Position numbers and translations under genes: made by a program. A DNA stretch of 64,000 bases from Lepiota brunneoincarnata (taxonomy: Eukaryota; Basidiomycota; Agaricomycetes; Agaricales; Agaricaceae): NCBI GenBank assembly GCA_023014365.1, contig JAEBUN010000003.1, forward strand, positions 434,001 to 498,000. Reading direction: 5' to 3'. The notes beneath the pieces are model-generated. The model saw only the letters and a program-made list of their open reading frames with translations. It made no database searches and had not been told where the DNA came from. Of this stretch, positions 1-8,647 are shown piece after piece; position 1 is the first letter of the stretch, and each line of letters starts with the position of its first letter.

Positions 1-21
1 TACTGAGAGCTCATCCAATCC

Positions 22-958
22 ATGGAGCCCGATTGGATCTATAATGACCAACTCAACCACATCTCCACCCTCGAGCCTACTAGCTTTGAAGAAATCAACT
101 TCAAAGCCTCAGCATTGCAATTCCTTGCCGTCCAACATGGAGAAAAGAAGAACGACGACCCAAGAAAAGTCATACCCACGGAATTCCACGAATACCTCCC
201 AGTATTCAGCAAGAAACAAGCCAAACGATTCCCCCCACAATGACCATGGGATCACAAGATCGAACTTAAGGAATCATTCAAACCAATCGCCATGAAGTCC
301 TACCAACTCTCCCTTAACGAAGAAAAGGAACTTGACACATTTCTTGAGGAAAATCTTCAGAAAGGATACATTCAACCATCCAAGTCACCAATGGCCTCAC
401 CTTTCTTCTTTGTAGGAAAGAAAGATGGAAAGCTACACCCCTGTCAAGACTATCGGTACCTCAATGAACACACTGTCAAGAACACATACAACCTTCCCCT
501 CATCTCACATATTCTCAACAAACTCCGAGGATCAAGATACTTTACCAAGCTTGATGTACAAGCAGGATATAACAACATCCATATACGCAAAGGAGATGAA
601 TGGAAAGGAGCCTTCAGAACACCCCAAGGATTATTTGAACCTATGGTCATGTTTTTCGGAATGTGTAACTCCCCAGCAACCTTCCAAACCATGATGGACT
701 TGTTATTCCGAAAACTCATCAATAATGGAGGAGTAATTGTTTACATGGACAACATCCTCATCCATGCAAAAACAAAACAAGAACTCCAATGTCTTACAAG
801 AGAAGTACTCAAGATACTCAAGGACAATGATCTATACCTCAAGACTGAGAAATGCGAATTCAAACGCCAACAACTTGAATATCTAGGAGTTATCATCACT
901 CCGGACTCAGTCTCAATGGACCCAGCAAACTCAAAGGCATTGCTGAATGGCCAACATT
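22..958 (+). pseudogene. Family A pol: reverse transcriptase domain (inactive)
   Basis: The frame starting near 22 runs from the protease-RT linker into RT. The region [20 protein letters not shown], the [10 protein letters not shown] motif and the YLG...TPD block are typical of Ty3/gypsy RT. The frame is broken by a TGA at 241-243, where relatives have Arg, consistent with CGA to TGA. The catalytic box reads YMDN instead of YMDD, so one metal-binding Asp is lost. The frame then breaks near 950, where the connection to RNase H shifts frame. Family identity is firm; activity is excluded. Confidence 0.9.
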
Positions 959-1560
959 GACTACCCCGCACAATGTACGCAAATTCATAGGATTTTGCAA
1001 CTTCTACCAGAAGTTTATACATCAATATGCCACATGGGCTAAACCCCTCAATGCTCTAATGTCCAAAACCAAGAAATTTGAATGGACAGAAGAATGCCAA
1101 AACACCTTCGACACCCTCAAGAGAAAATTTCAAAGTGAACTGGTACTAATGGTACCAGACCAAGACAAACCTTTCGAAATCAAATGCGACACATCATTAT
1201 TTGCATCAGGAGCAGTCCTCCTTCAATGCAATAATAATGGAGTTAAACACCCAGTCGCATACTTCTCAAAAGGATTCTCACCAGCGAAGTGCAATTATCA
1301 TTGCTCCGAACAAGAACTCTTCGCCATAATCTGAGCACTCAAGGAATGGTGCCACCACATAGAAGGATCATCTCACAAGACCATCATATGGTCAGATCAT
1401 GACAACCTTCGCCGCTGGAGAAAACCCAAGGATCTCAGTAGAAGACAAGCTTGATGGATTGCCTACATGCAATGATTTGACATCGAAATCTGGTACATCC
1501 CTGGAAAGAAAAAATGGGCCAGCGGATGCTCTCTCAAGATGACCCGACCATGAACCCAAG
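957..1560 (+). pseudogene. Family A pol: RT connection and RNase H domain (inactive)
   Basis: Translation shows the RKFIGFCNFYQKFI connection motif, the KCDTSLFASGAVLL block corresponding to the RNase H first-Asp region, and the SEQELFAII segment. The reading frame then meets a TGA at 1333 and further stops up to about 1550, where a recognisable RNase H tail ending in the GKK...A(D)xLS region can still be followed. The first RNase H block reads CDTS where active relatives have CDAS. It joins the upstream RT by a frameshift and the downstream integrase through a decayed stretch at 1560-1870. Confidence 0.8.
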
Positions 1561-1699
1561 ACAAAGGACAACAAACAGATTGTTGCCCTACCCAATAAAT
1601 TCTTCACCCCAGAACAGTCACAGCACATCCGTATTATTGGTGAAACAACAAAGCACAAAATAAGAGAGCTGTGGAAGAAGAAGAAACAAACTGACATCG

Positions 1700-3102
1700 C
1701 TCAAGAAGATGACTCTGGACACCCATGTGTTCATGGAAAACTATTTATACCTCAAGATCTACATCTCAGATGCTGCCTACTGCAAAGGGTACATGACTCA
1801 CCAACCGCAGGACACCCTGGAATCGCAGAAACTACCAGAAAACTCCAGGAGTACGCCTATTGGCCCAGGATGCAATCATTTGTCAAAAACTACGTCCGAG
1901 GATGTGGTGCTTGCCAACAATACAAGGTCAATTGCCACCCCCTGAAGCCACCACTTCAACCTATCCCTGGACCCTGTTCCACCCATCCTTTCTCGAATAT
2001 TTCGATGGATCTTATCACAGACTTACCCCCGGATGGACCCCATGATTCTATACTGGTCGTGGTCGACCAGCTTATGAAGGGAATAATTCTAGAACCTACT
2101 GCAAAAACTGCCAACATGGACAAGATCACCAAAATTCTTATCAAATGGCTATTCTCTAGTTTTGGCCTTCCTGAAAAGGTTCTCAGTGATTGCGACCCCA
2201 GATTCACTGCCAAATCCATGAAAGAATTCTACAAACAACTTGGAATCGAACAAGCACTCTCTACCACCTACCACCCACAGACAGACAGACAAACAGAGCA
2301 ATTCAATCAAGAGATAGAACTATACCTTGGCATCTATTGCGCATCAAACCTGAACAAATGGGCAAAGGCACTCCCACTCTTGGAATATGTTCACAACTTG
2401 AAGACACATGCTGAATGCCAACATACCCCATTTGAACTCCTCTATGGATCAACCCCCGAAGGATTTCCGACCTCCGAGGAGCCAACAAACATTCCAGTAA
2501 TAGGAGAGAAGTTTAAATATCTCGCCAAGATATGCCAAGAAGCACAAGCTGCGCATGAACAAGCCAGACTAAAAATGGCTGCAAGATATAACTGGCCAGA
2601 TATCAATCTGAAAGTTGGACAAAAGGTTTGGCTAGACAACCGCAACCTCCCAATTCAGTACGCCTCAAAGAAACTGGCCCAACGCCGAGAAGGTCCCTTC
2701 ACCATAACAAGAAAACTTGGACCTGTTACCTACAAGCTAAAATTACCCATCAAATGGAAGATCCATAACAAGTTTCATGCAAACCTCCTAATGCCTGCAG
2801 AAGAGAATGACACACATGGGGAATACAACACAGCCCTGCCTCCTGACCTTGTAAACGGAGAAGAAGAATATGAGGTCGAATCAATACTGCACCACAGAAA
2901 ATTCCAGAACAAGTATCAATTCCTAGTCAGATGGAAAGGATACCTTCCCACCGAGGACTCCTGGGAGCCAGAAGCAAACCTGGAGAATGCCAAGGAAATC
3001 ATTGAAGAATATAAAAGGGCCCACAAACTAGACAACCCCACCAATGACCCAACCACCCAATACTCGAGCAACCACTCCAGACCTCCCAGAGCCAGACAAT
3101 GA
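1700..3102 (+). pseudogene. Family A pol: integrase with C-terminal chromodomain
   Basis: From about 1870 a 410-residue frame stays open. It begins in the integrase zinc-binding tail (the CGACQQ pair), then shows the first catalytic Asp in SMDLITDLP, the second in SDCDPRF (relatives have SDRDPRF, so Arg is replaced by Cys) and the Glu in TDRQTEQFNQE. A GPY/F-like segment follows, and the C-terminus (about residues 327-390) is a chromodomain with the YLVRWKGY-like core FLVRWKGYLPTEDSWEP. The N-terminal part at 1700-1870 is frameshifted. Chromodomains of such elements target integration to modified chromatin. The stop overlaps the start region of the next ORF by about 58 nt. Confidence 0.9.
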
Positions 3103-3940
3103 TGGACGCCTTCTCATCCGGGAAAGAATCATATCCCTGGCGAACCGCGTCACAGGAAATAGCCAACCTGGCCCTGCTGCCGATACCATTGACAACCAAC
3201 CAGACAGGACCAACAGTCCTTATATCATCCGGCATACCTTCCTTCCCTCCAATCAACCCAAAATACAATCCATCCTTCTACATGAAGTTCCCTTTCATAT
3301 TACTGGAACCCGTCTTAAATGCAGTCCAGCGATGGTACCCCTGGTCAACACCTGCTGGAAGACATTTACTGCTCTTCTGTATCACAAGCGCCTCATCCAC
3401 GACCGAACAACAGAATTCCAAGAACTATGCACCACTATTCTTTCTAGCGCAACAGAGGAACAGGACCGTGCTACCATTTCTGCCATGTTATCAACCACTC
3501 TCACCAAATTCCCATTTGAGAGTCCAATCCCAAGCCCAAGCAATGGAAGCGGAAGTCAGGACCACCCTGTCCTACCTATCGGGACCGCCACCCAACCTCC
3601 CAACCCTCCCATGGTGGATATGAATAACCAACCACCAAGTGCTATACAAGTTATATCTGCTTCTAATGACGCCCCCACCGGGACTACCACCAACCACCTA
3701 TCCAACACCAGAACTCGCTGCAATTGCTGCCATCGATATGGCCATATCAAGGCAGGATGCCCGCACTACCAATGTCGATATTGCCAAAAGATTGCCCCTG
3801 GCCATTACAAGAAGCACTGCGAAAGAAATCCTTACCAACATCAACCCACAAGTATGGTACCTGGCCCGTATTGCCACCCACGAGGAATACCAAGCAGAGC
3901 TCAATCCCTCACATGCGAAACCACAAACAACAATATTTGA
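3044..3940 (+). CDS. Family A third ORF, part 1: protein with two zinc knuckles
   Basis: A 298-residue frame overlaps the end of pol and lies in the +1 frame relative to it. Near residues 225-265 it carries two consecutive zinc knuckles: CNCCHRYGHIKAGC fits C-x2-C-x4-H-x4-C, and CRYCQKIAPGHYKKHC fits C-x2-C-x6-H-x4-C. The rest is rich in Pro, Thr, Ser and Asn. Zinc knuckles normally sit in Gag; here they lie downstream of the chromodomain. Family E has an equivalent ORF in the same place with three knuckles, so it is a family trait and not chance. It probably continued into the next frame before a frameshift around 3840-3940. Role unknown; nucleic-acid binding is likely. Confidence 0.75.
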   Translation: MTQPPNTRATTPDLPEPDNDGRLLIRERIISLANRVTGNSQPGPAADTIDNQPDRTNSPYIIRHTFLPSNQPKIQSILLHEVPFHITGTRLKCSPAMVPLVNTCWKTFTALLYHKRLIHDRTTEFQELCTTILSSATEEQDRATISAMLSTTLTKFPFESPIPSPSNGSGSQDHPVLPIGTATQPPNPPMVDMNNQPPSAIQVISASNDAPTGTTTNHLSNTRTRCNCCHRYGHIKAGCPHYQCRYCQKIAPGHYKKHCERNPYQHQPTSMVPGPYCHPRGIPSRAQSLTCETTNNNI

Positions 3941-4676
3941 CACATTATTGCAAACACTGAGCAGCACCCCACCTCAGCCAGACCCCTCCACACCCGAATT
4001 CAAGGCACCCCCGTCATCATTCCGGCCACCAACACCACCACCACATCTACTGGTAGAAGCCACCAATTCTCTGAATCAGTCCTTCAACACACCCATCACC
4101 ACTCCCTCCAGAGAACCCCTCATCATTGACCTCACCCAAGACCCACCATCCCCAGGCCACCAAGTTATTGAAGCGACTCTCCAGAACCCGACCCCTACTA
4201 TGACTGGGACCCTGTCACCAAATCAAACATCACAGGAGAGCCTGTCAGACTATACTGAGGATATGTCTGATGAGGACATCAGACCTTACAAAGGGGATAA
4301 TATTATGAATAGTCTGGATCAAGAAGAACAGGAACAACTATTCGACTTTACAAGATGGGTACAGGAGACCACAGACCAGTTACAAGTGCAGGAGTATGAA
4401 GATGAAGAAGGGGAATATTATAACACCATGCAGGACCTGGCAAGAGAAGCAGGAATGGAGATAACCCTGGAGGATATCCTGGAGTACCCCGAGGACAAAG
4501 AGGACAGCCATGGATTGACCAATCCAACCTTCAATATGGATGGAAGCACTGAGAGAGTGGAGAGTGAGAATGGAGGAGATTCCATGGAGATAGAATCGGG
4601 AGAAGGAAACTATGAGTCAGAGGAAAGCGATGGAACATTGCACAGCAGTGAGAATGAGGACACTGACTCATTGTAA
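3639..4676 (+). CDS. Family A third ORF, part 2: Pro/Thr-rich segment running into an LTR-encoded acidic tail
   Basis: A 345-residue frame overlaps the zinc-knuckle frame and probably represents the continuation of the same protein after a frameshift. It has a proline-rich stretch, an IIDLTQDPPSP segment, and from about residue 222 an extremely acidic domain starting MNSLDQEEQEQLFDF and ending EDTDSL. The acidic domain begins exactly where the 3' LTR begins (4301), so the last ~125 residues are encoded by LTR sequence. The same acidic frame is open in both solo LTRs of the family. Function unknown; the composition suggests an acidic interaction or activation domain. Confidence 0.7.
   Translation: MLYKLYLLLMTPPPGLPPTTYPTPELAAIAAIDMAISRQDARTTNVDIAKRLPLAITRSTAKEILTNINPQVWYLARIATHEEYQAELNPSHAKPQTTIFDTLLQTLSSTPPQPDPSTPEFKAPPSSFRPPTPPPHLLVEATNSLNQSFNTPITTPSREPLIIDLTQDPPSPGHQVIEATLQNPTPTMTGTLSPNQTSQESLSDYTEDMSDEDIRPYKGDNIMNSLDQEEQEQLFDFTRWVQETTDQLQVQEYEDEEGEYYNTMQDLAREAGMEITLEDILEYPEDKEDSHGLTNPTFNMDGSTERVESENGGDSMEIESGEGNYESEESDGTLHSSENEDTDSL
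4290..4300 (+). promoter_or_regulatory. Polypurine tract of family A
   Basis: The purine-rich run AAAGGGGATAA lies directly against the first base of the 3' LTR, the position expected for the plus-strand DNA primer. It lies inside the coding sequence of the third ORF. Confidence 0.65.
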
Positions 4677-4766
4677 TATAAATAACAGTAGGATGCCATC
4701 AGCTAGGATGCGCATCATGGTCGAGACTGCGGACGACCAGTAGAACAGCCCAACTACCTATAACGA
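4301..4766 (+). repeat. Family A 3' LTR, left part
   Basis: Aligns with the solo LTRs at 12932-13629 and 18087-18797, which start TGTTATGAAC; here the start has decayed to TATTATGAAT. The homology stops at 4766 at a 4-bp duplication (ACGA) made by a 1.87-kb insertion and resumes at 6636. Left part (466 bp), middle part (78 bp) and displaced right part at 18837-18997 (161 bp) add up to about 701 bp, matching the complete copies (698 and 711 bp). Confidence 0.9.
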
Positions 4767-6631
4767 TGTTGCACCACAAAATCATTTCATTTGTGAAATC
4801 ACTAGCTAATAAAGTAACTAACTCTCCATTACTGAATAATATCAGTATATGGCCATGGTCAGACACTGGGTGCGAGAGATTCAGAATACTATCTAAAATA
4901 TGTGAAGGCGGACATCTCAGAAACAGAACCAGAACACCCAGACAAGTAAAAGTGATGTTAACTAACTTATGGGTGACAAGGCTATGGAAGAATGACTCTG
5001 GTATGGATGTACCCGAGCATTGTATCCGATACCGTGTTAACTAAGATATTAGTTAAGATACTCATGACTGCACAAAAAGACCCATTTCTTCGCCTCTGCC
5101 CTAGAAAGCAGATGAGTCGCAACACCTATGTCATCCGGATGGTACCTAGTCATAATAACAGGTCCGGGAGTGAATCTTGACAAAAGAATGTAGGGATTAG
5201 CTGAATGCCCTGACAAGAATGTCCCCTTGAAATGGTTCTGATGATATTGAAACCTAAGGGATTGAATGGGGGTATCCCAGAGGGTACTCAGGGAAGGATG
5301 CCCCCTCATAGAAACAAAAAGAGATCAGAAATGATGAACTAGAAAATGAAGATTGATAAGAATAGAATAAGTTAATTAATTCAAGTGTTAGTCTACTACC
5401 TGAAGACTATGGAAGTGGACTTTAGAACATTAGGGTTGAAAAGCTCAGGTGTGGAGAGTCCGAGAATAAAATAAAAACCAATAGATAAACGTTAGTGAGG
5501 AAACTTGCTAACCCGGCTGGCTGTGATATAAATAGCCAGGCACCTAGGGAGCAAGTCCCTGAGAGCAAATTGATGTCGCTGATATCGGAACTCCTAGAAT
5601 GATGCTCCTAAATGATGAGGAGACAATAAAATGATGAAGCTGAAGGCTTGTTTCAGGTATACCCATAAGTTAATTGTATATTGTTATAAAAACTCGTCTG
5701 TAAATTACATGGGAGGCAGGAAACCGCTTGCCTATTTCCCCCCCTGATTGTATGGTCGATTAGGATAGGAATATAAAGCAATTTTACGCAATTTTCTTCG
5801 GTCATAAGACCACCAGAGACTTAAAAGAGTTATACTCTTTAAAACCAGACCCTTTGAAATGATTGAGATATTGACAGACCCTTCTGCTTGACTTGAGAAC
5901 TGAATACGAGTTGCTACACCTCTTTGGTTCTTAAGTAGAAAGTTCACTAACTTCCGTTTCTTTGGGTTCCTCTTAGAGGCCTTGCCTCAGAAGTATACCA
6001 TTGAATTGTAGAGCTGTTTAATTGAGAAGCAAGCATAGTACGCTAGGGCCCATTGAAAATGCTGTCCACTAGGTCTATCCAGTTTAAATATACTTACTGC
6101 AGGAGCTTGCTAGAAGCCTGTCTTGCTGAGTAGTATAAAAGTTTTATTGCCTTGTTCAGAAGCTGTAGTGTGCTAGGGCCCGTTAGATAATGCCGTCCGC
6201 TAGGCCTACTAGCTTAAAGACACTTACTGCAGGAGCTTGTCAAAGTCTGCCTCACTGGGTAGTGTAAATTTACAGTATTGTCAAGAGAAAAGGACGTAGT
6301 ACGCTAGGGCCCGTTAGAACACGCTGTCTGCTAGGTCTATGGAGGTTCACTGATTGCGAAAGCTTGCGTTTTGCCTGACTTATCGAATTTTGAAAATATT
6401 AGTTGACATATTATATAGTAATGACCATCAAAGTTCCCATTGTATTCAGATAGAACAACTGTCTGTCTAGTTGGAGACTAAGAGAATAACATACCAAAAC
6501 CCCAAAAACACTAGAATCGAATATATTTCTGGAGATCTGTGACAACCTCTCCCCCACGAACTTATAAAGTCGGAATTAGCAAACCTGTTAACAAACTTCG
6601 TTTTCAATCTCATAAAGTAATCCACATTTCA
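4767..6631. mobile_element. 1.87-kb insertion in the A LTR, probable solo LTR of an unidentified family (H)
   Basis: The insertion starts TGTTGCACC, ends CATTTCA and is flanked by ACGA (4763-4766 and 6632-6635). TG...CA ends plus a 4-bp duplication fit an LTR. It holds no convincing ORF. A TATA-like ATATAAAT lies near 5527, and about 2.5 copies of a 130-bp tandem repeat lie at 6035-6380. No internal copy of this family is present, so assignment to LTR retrotransposons rests on ends, duplication size and lack of coding. A non-autonomous element of another class is possible. Confidence 0.55.
6035..6380. repeat. 130-bp tandem repeat inside insertion H
   Basis: The phrase GCTAGGGCC recurs at 6042, 6172 and 6303, giving periods of 130 and 131 bp. 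Each unit also carries a CTGCAGGAGCTTG-like block, weaker in the last unit. About two and a half diverged units are present. Confidence 0.75.
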
Positions 6632-6635
6632 ACGA

Positions 6636-6713
6636 GTATACAGTGTCTCATAGGTATATAAGGCCTGTACAAGTAGAGATTAAAGCCCTAAGCTTTAATC
6701 TTGTTAACAGTGG
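6636..6713 (+). repeat. Family A 3' LTR, middle part
   Basis: This continues the LTR after insertion H: the CTCATAGGTATATAAGGCC TATA region and the GATTAAAGC...GCTTTAATC hairpin are as in the solo copies. It ends TTAACAGTGG where a B-family LTR begins. The next LTR bases are found inverted at 18997, starting GCAG, so GTGG and GCAG are the two decayed copies of a 4-bp target duplication (ancestral GCGG). Confidence 0.85.
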
Positions 6714-8013
6714 TGAAAAGGTGGAAATGTTTGCAGGTTTTAATATAGATAAATGGCTTGTTCTCACTAAGCTTAGTCGAAATTTGATAAGCTTAAGTTA
6801 ATACAAGTAGTATGAGATAGATAATGAACAGTTTTGTCTTTTAGGGTGTTCTGGGGGTGCGTTCTGACAGCAAAATTCAAGAGAATAGTGTTTTTAGAGG
6901 TTAACAAACAGCCGTTGAAGTTATCTTAGCTGTACAGTGCAACAGTGAAAGGACAATCCCTGTCAATTCAAAGCGCGGGGTCTCTAGACTCTGGTCTCTG
7001 GTCTCTGAACTCTGTTCTCTGTCTCTGTCTCTGTCTCTAGCACTCTGGAACTCTAAACTCTGAACTCTGGTCTCTGTCTCTGTCTCTGGGTTGGTCAATG
7101 ACCGAAGAAATCACACTTAATGACGCACACTAAATAGTCCTCTGAAACCATTCTTGATCACGGCTCGCAGACTTACGTGTGGAAGCAGGGGTGAGACCTC
7201 TTGCTTCTCCATGAACAAGCGTGACCGTATTTATATTGTTTAGATACATGCGAGAGATAGTAAATATGAAATAGAAAACAATAAGCTTAATTGTTACAGG
7301 TACTGCAGAATATTTTGGAAGGTTCGGCAGCATTTCTACCTTGCCCTGGGTTATGGGTTTTTCTCTGATTGACGAATGGCAATCCAGCCAGACGTGTTCT
7401 GTGCTTGTCTGCATTATTCTGCGTCCACACGAGCGCGTTAAACCTCCGGATCAATTATGATCGGAATGTATGGCATATGTACAATCCCTTGATCCGTTGT
7501 AATTAATCTCAGTCAGGCAGTATGCCAAGGTACCGGGACCCACAAAGTGCTTGTTAATTATGAGTCTTTGATATGTCTAGGGTTTTGGGCATCGGGTGTT
7601 GCCTCCCGAATGTTGGACGTTCCGTTCCGTGGTCCGGTCATCATTATTGGGCTTGCTATGGGTGTAATACCCCTGTGACAGCCACTATGTACATTCTTTA
7701 GGTTCCAACGAATCCGAGTTCATCAGAAAACTGCTCGTAAGGTCCCTTGATGTGACTGGAGTATACTCAATAGGCTATGTAAAGTCCGGAATCCCTCCAG
7801 AGAGCGTTCTGATAGCTTGGTTCACTAAGCTTAGTGATAATGAGCTGGTTTGAACACTTCCGAGGCTCAAATATCCTCAGTTCGGTCGAACTGGCTACTA
7901 CGGGACATAGTACCAATCCTCTATAGGGTTTTTTAATGATATAGCCAATGATTCTATGTAGAGAATCGTTCCGGAGTACGGAATTCATGTATAGGCGTGA
8001 AATCAGCGTATCA
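6714..8013 (-). repeat. Family B LTR (1300 bp), inverted copy at an inversion breakpoint
   Basis: It aligns end to end with the B LTRs at 18998-20297, 33667-34957 and 50314-51614. In LTR orientation it runs from TGATACG-like to CCTTTTCA. It carries four TAAGCTTA palindromes and a CTCTGT-rich low-complexity tract near 6980-7090. Its left side joins the A LTR at a target-site scar, but its right side joins unrelated sequence (TCTC, then element E). This suggests it was a solo LTR that later recombined with the inverted copy at 18998. Confidence 0.9.
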
Positions 8014-8017
8014 TCTC

Positions 8018-8403
8018 TGTTATCAGAAGCCACATCAGAAGGACGGTTACTTTTAGTTCACATTCCCATGTCACTATGAAACCATCAGTAGTGTACATCA
8101 GAAGGACTATTCTTAGTATATGCCTCATGTTTTCTTATCTCTGACTCATAGTTACCCCGGTCCGAACTATTATAGTAGGAGTACAGCCACACTTAGAAGT
8201 ATATAAGGATACAGTACAATACCTTGTATCCTTATCTTAGTGTTATACAGTTCTTGCCTCCTATATCTCTTTGCCCTTAAACCGGCTGGACTATAGTGCT
8301 TTGTCGTCTCCAAGTCATGCATAGTAGGACAGGACCAAGTCTGTATAGACATCCTGCCACAAATGCCATGCTACTCAAGAGCGAACCCCTAACCTGGGTA
8401 ACA
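8018..8403 (+). repeat. Family E 5' LTR
   Basis: It starts TGTTATCAG and ends GGTAACA. A TATATAA box lies at 8200-8206. An 8-bp hairpin (AAGGATAC at 8205-8212 with GTATCCTT at 8226-8233) sits between the box and the predicted transcript start near 8231-8233. Solo copies of this LTR with perfect 5-bp duplications lie at 22857-23242 and 58999-59383. Confidence 0.93.
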
Positions 8404-8404
8404 A

Positions 8405-8416
8405 AACACTAAGATA
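8405..8416 (+). promoter_or_regulatory. Family E self-priming primer-binding site
   Basis: AACACTAAGATA lies one base after the 5' LTR. It is the exact reverse complement of TATCTTAGTGTT at 8233-8244, which starts 33 bp after the TATA box, where transcription should begin. This is the arrangement of Tf1/sushi elements, whose transcript 5' end folds back as primer. No TGG-starting tRNA site is present. Confidence 0.8.
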
Positions 8417-8647
8417 CTCTGCTGCTTATCTCTTGCTCGCCCTCTACTCTGCTCTGTTCTGCCAACGTACTGAATATGTCAAGGTACTCTGGTCATTCAA
8501 AACAACGTGCAAAAGAAAACTGCCCCTCTGTGTAGCCATCGTCACTGCTGTGTTGTCAGATCGTGGAACCTATACTCAGGGATATCCATCATTGCAACCC
8601 AATTTTTCATTCTTCTAGCGATAATCGATTGCTAGACAACTGCCACC

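Larger units (their letters stand above)
1..4766 (+). mobile_element. Family A Ty3/gypsy chromodomain element, 3' portion (5' end outside window)
   Basis: The order reverse transcriptase, RNase H, integrase, chromodomain, third ORF, polypurine tract, LTR is visible, so this is a Ty3/gypsy chromovirus-type element. The 5' LTR, gag and protease lie left of the window. Its 3' LTR starts at 4301, is cut at 4766 by another insertion, continues at 6636-6713, and its right end is displaced to 18837-18997 on the other strand. The coding region has several stops and frameshifts, so the copy is inactive. Complete solo copies of the same LTR at 12932-13629 and 18087-18797 define the family. Confidence 0.9.

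Noticed and set aside
6901..7098. Open frame with Thr/Glu/Arg/Asp repeats in each B LTR (also 19913-20110 and 50501-50698)
   Set aside because: It comes from a CAGAGA low-complexity tract, changes length with the tract, and has no conserved codon pattern outside it.
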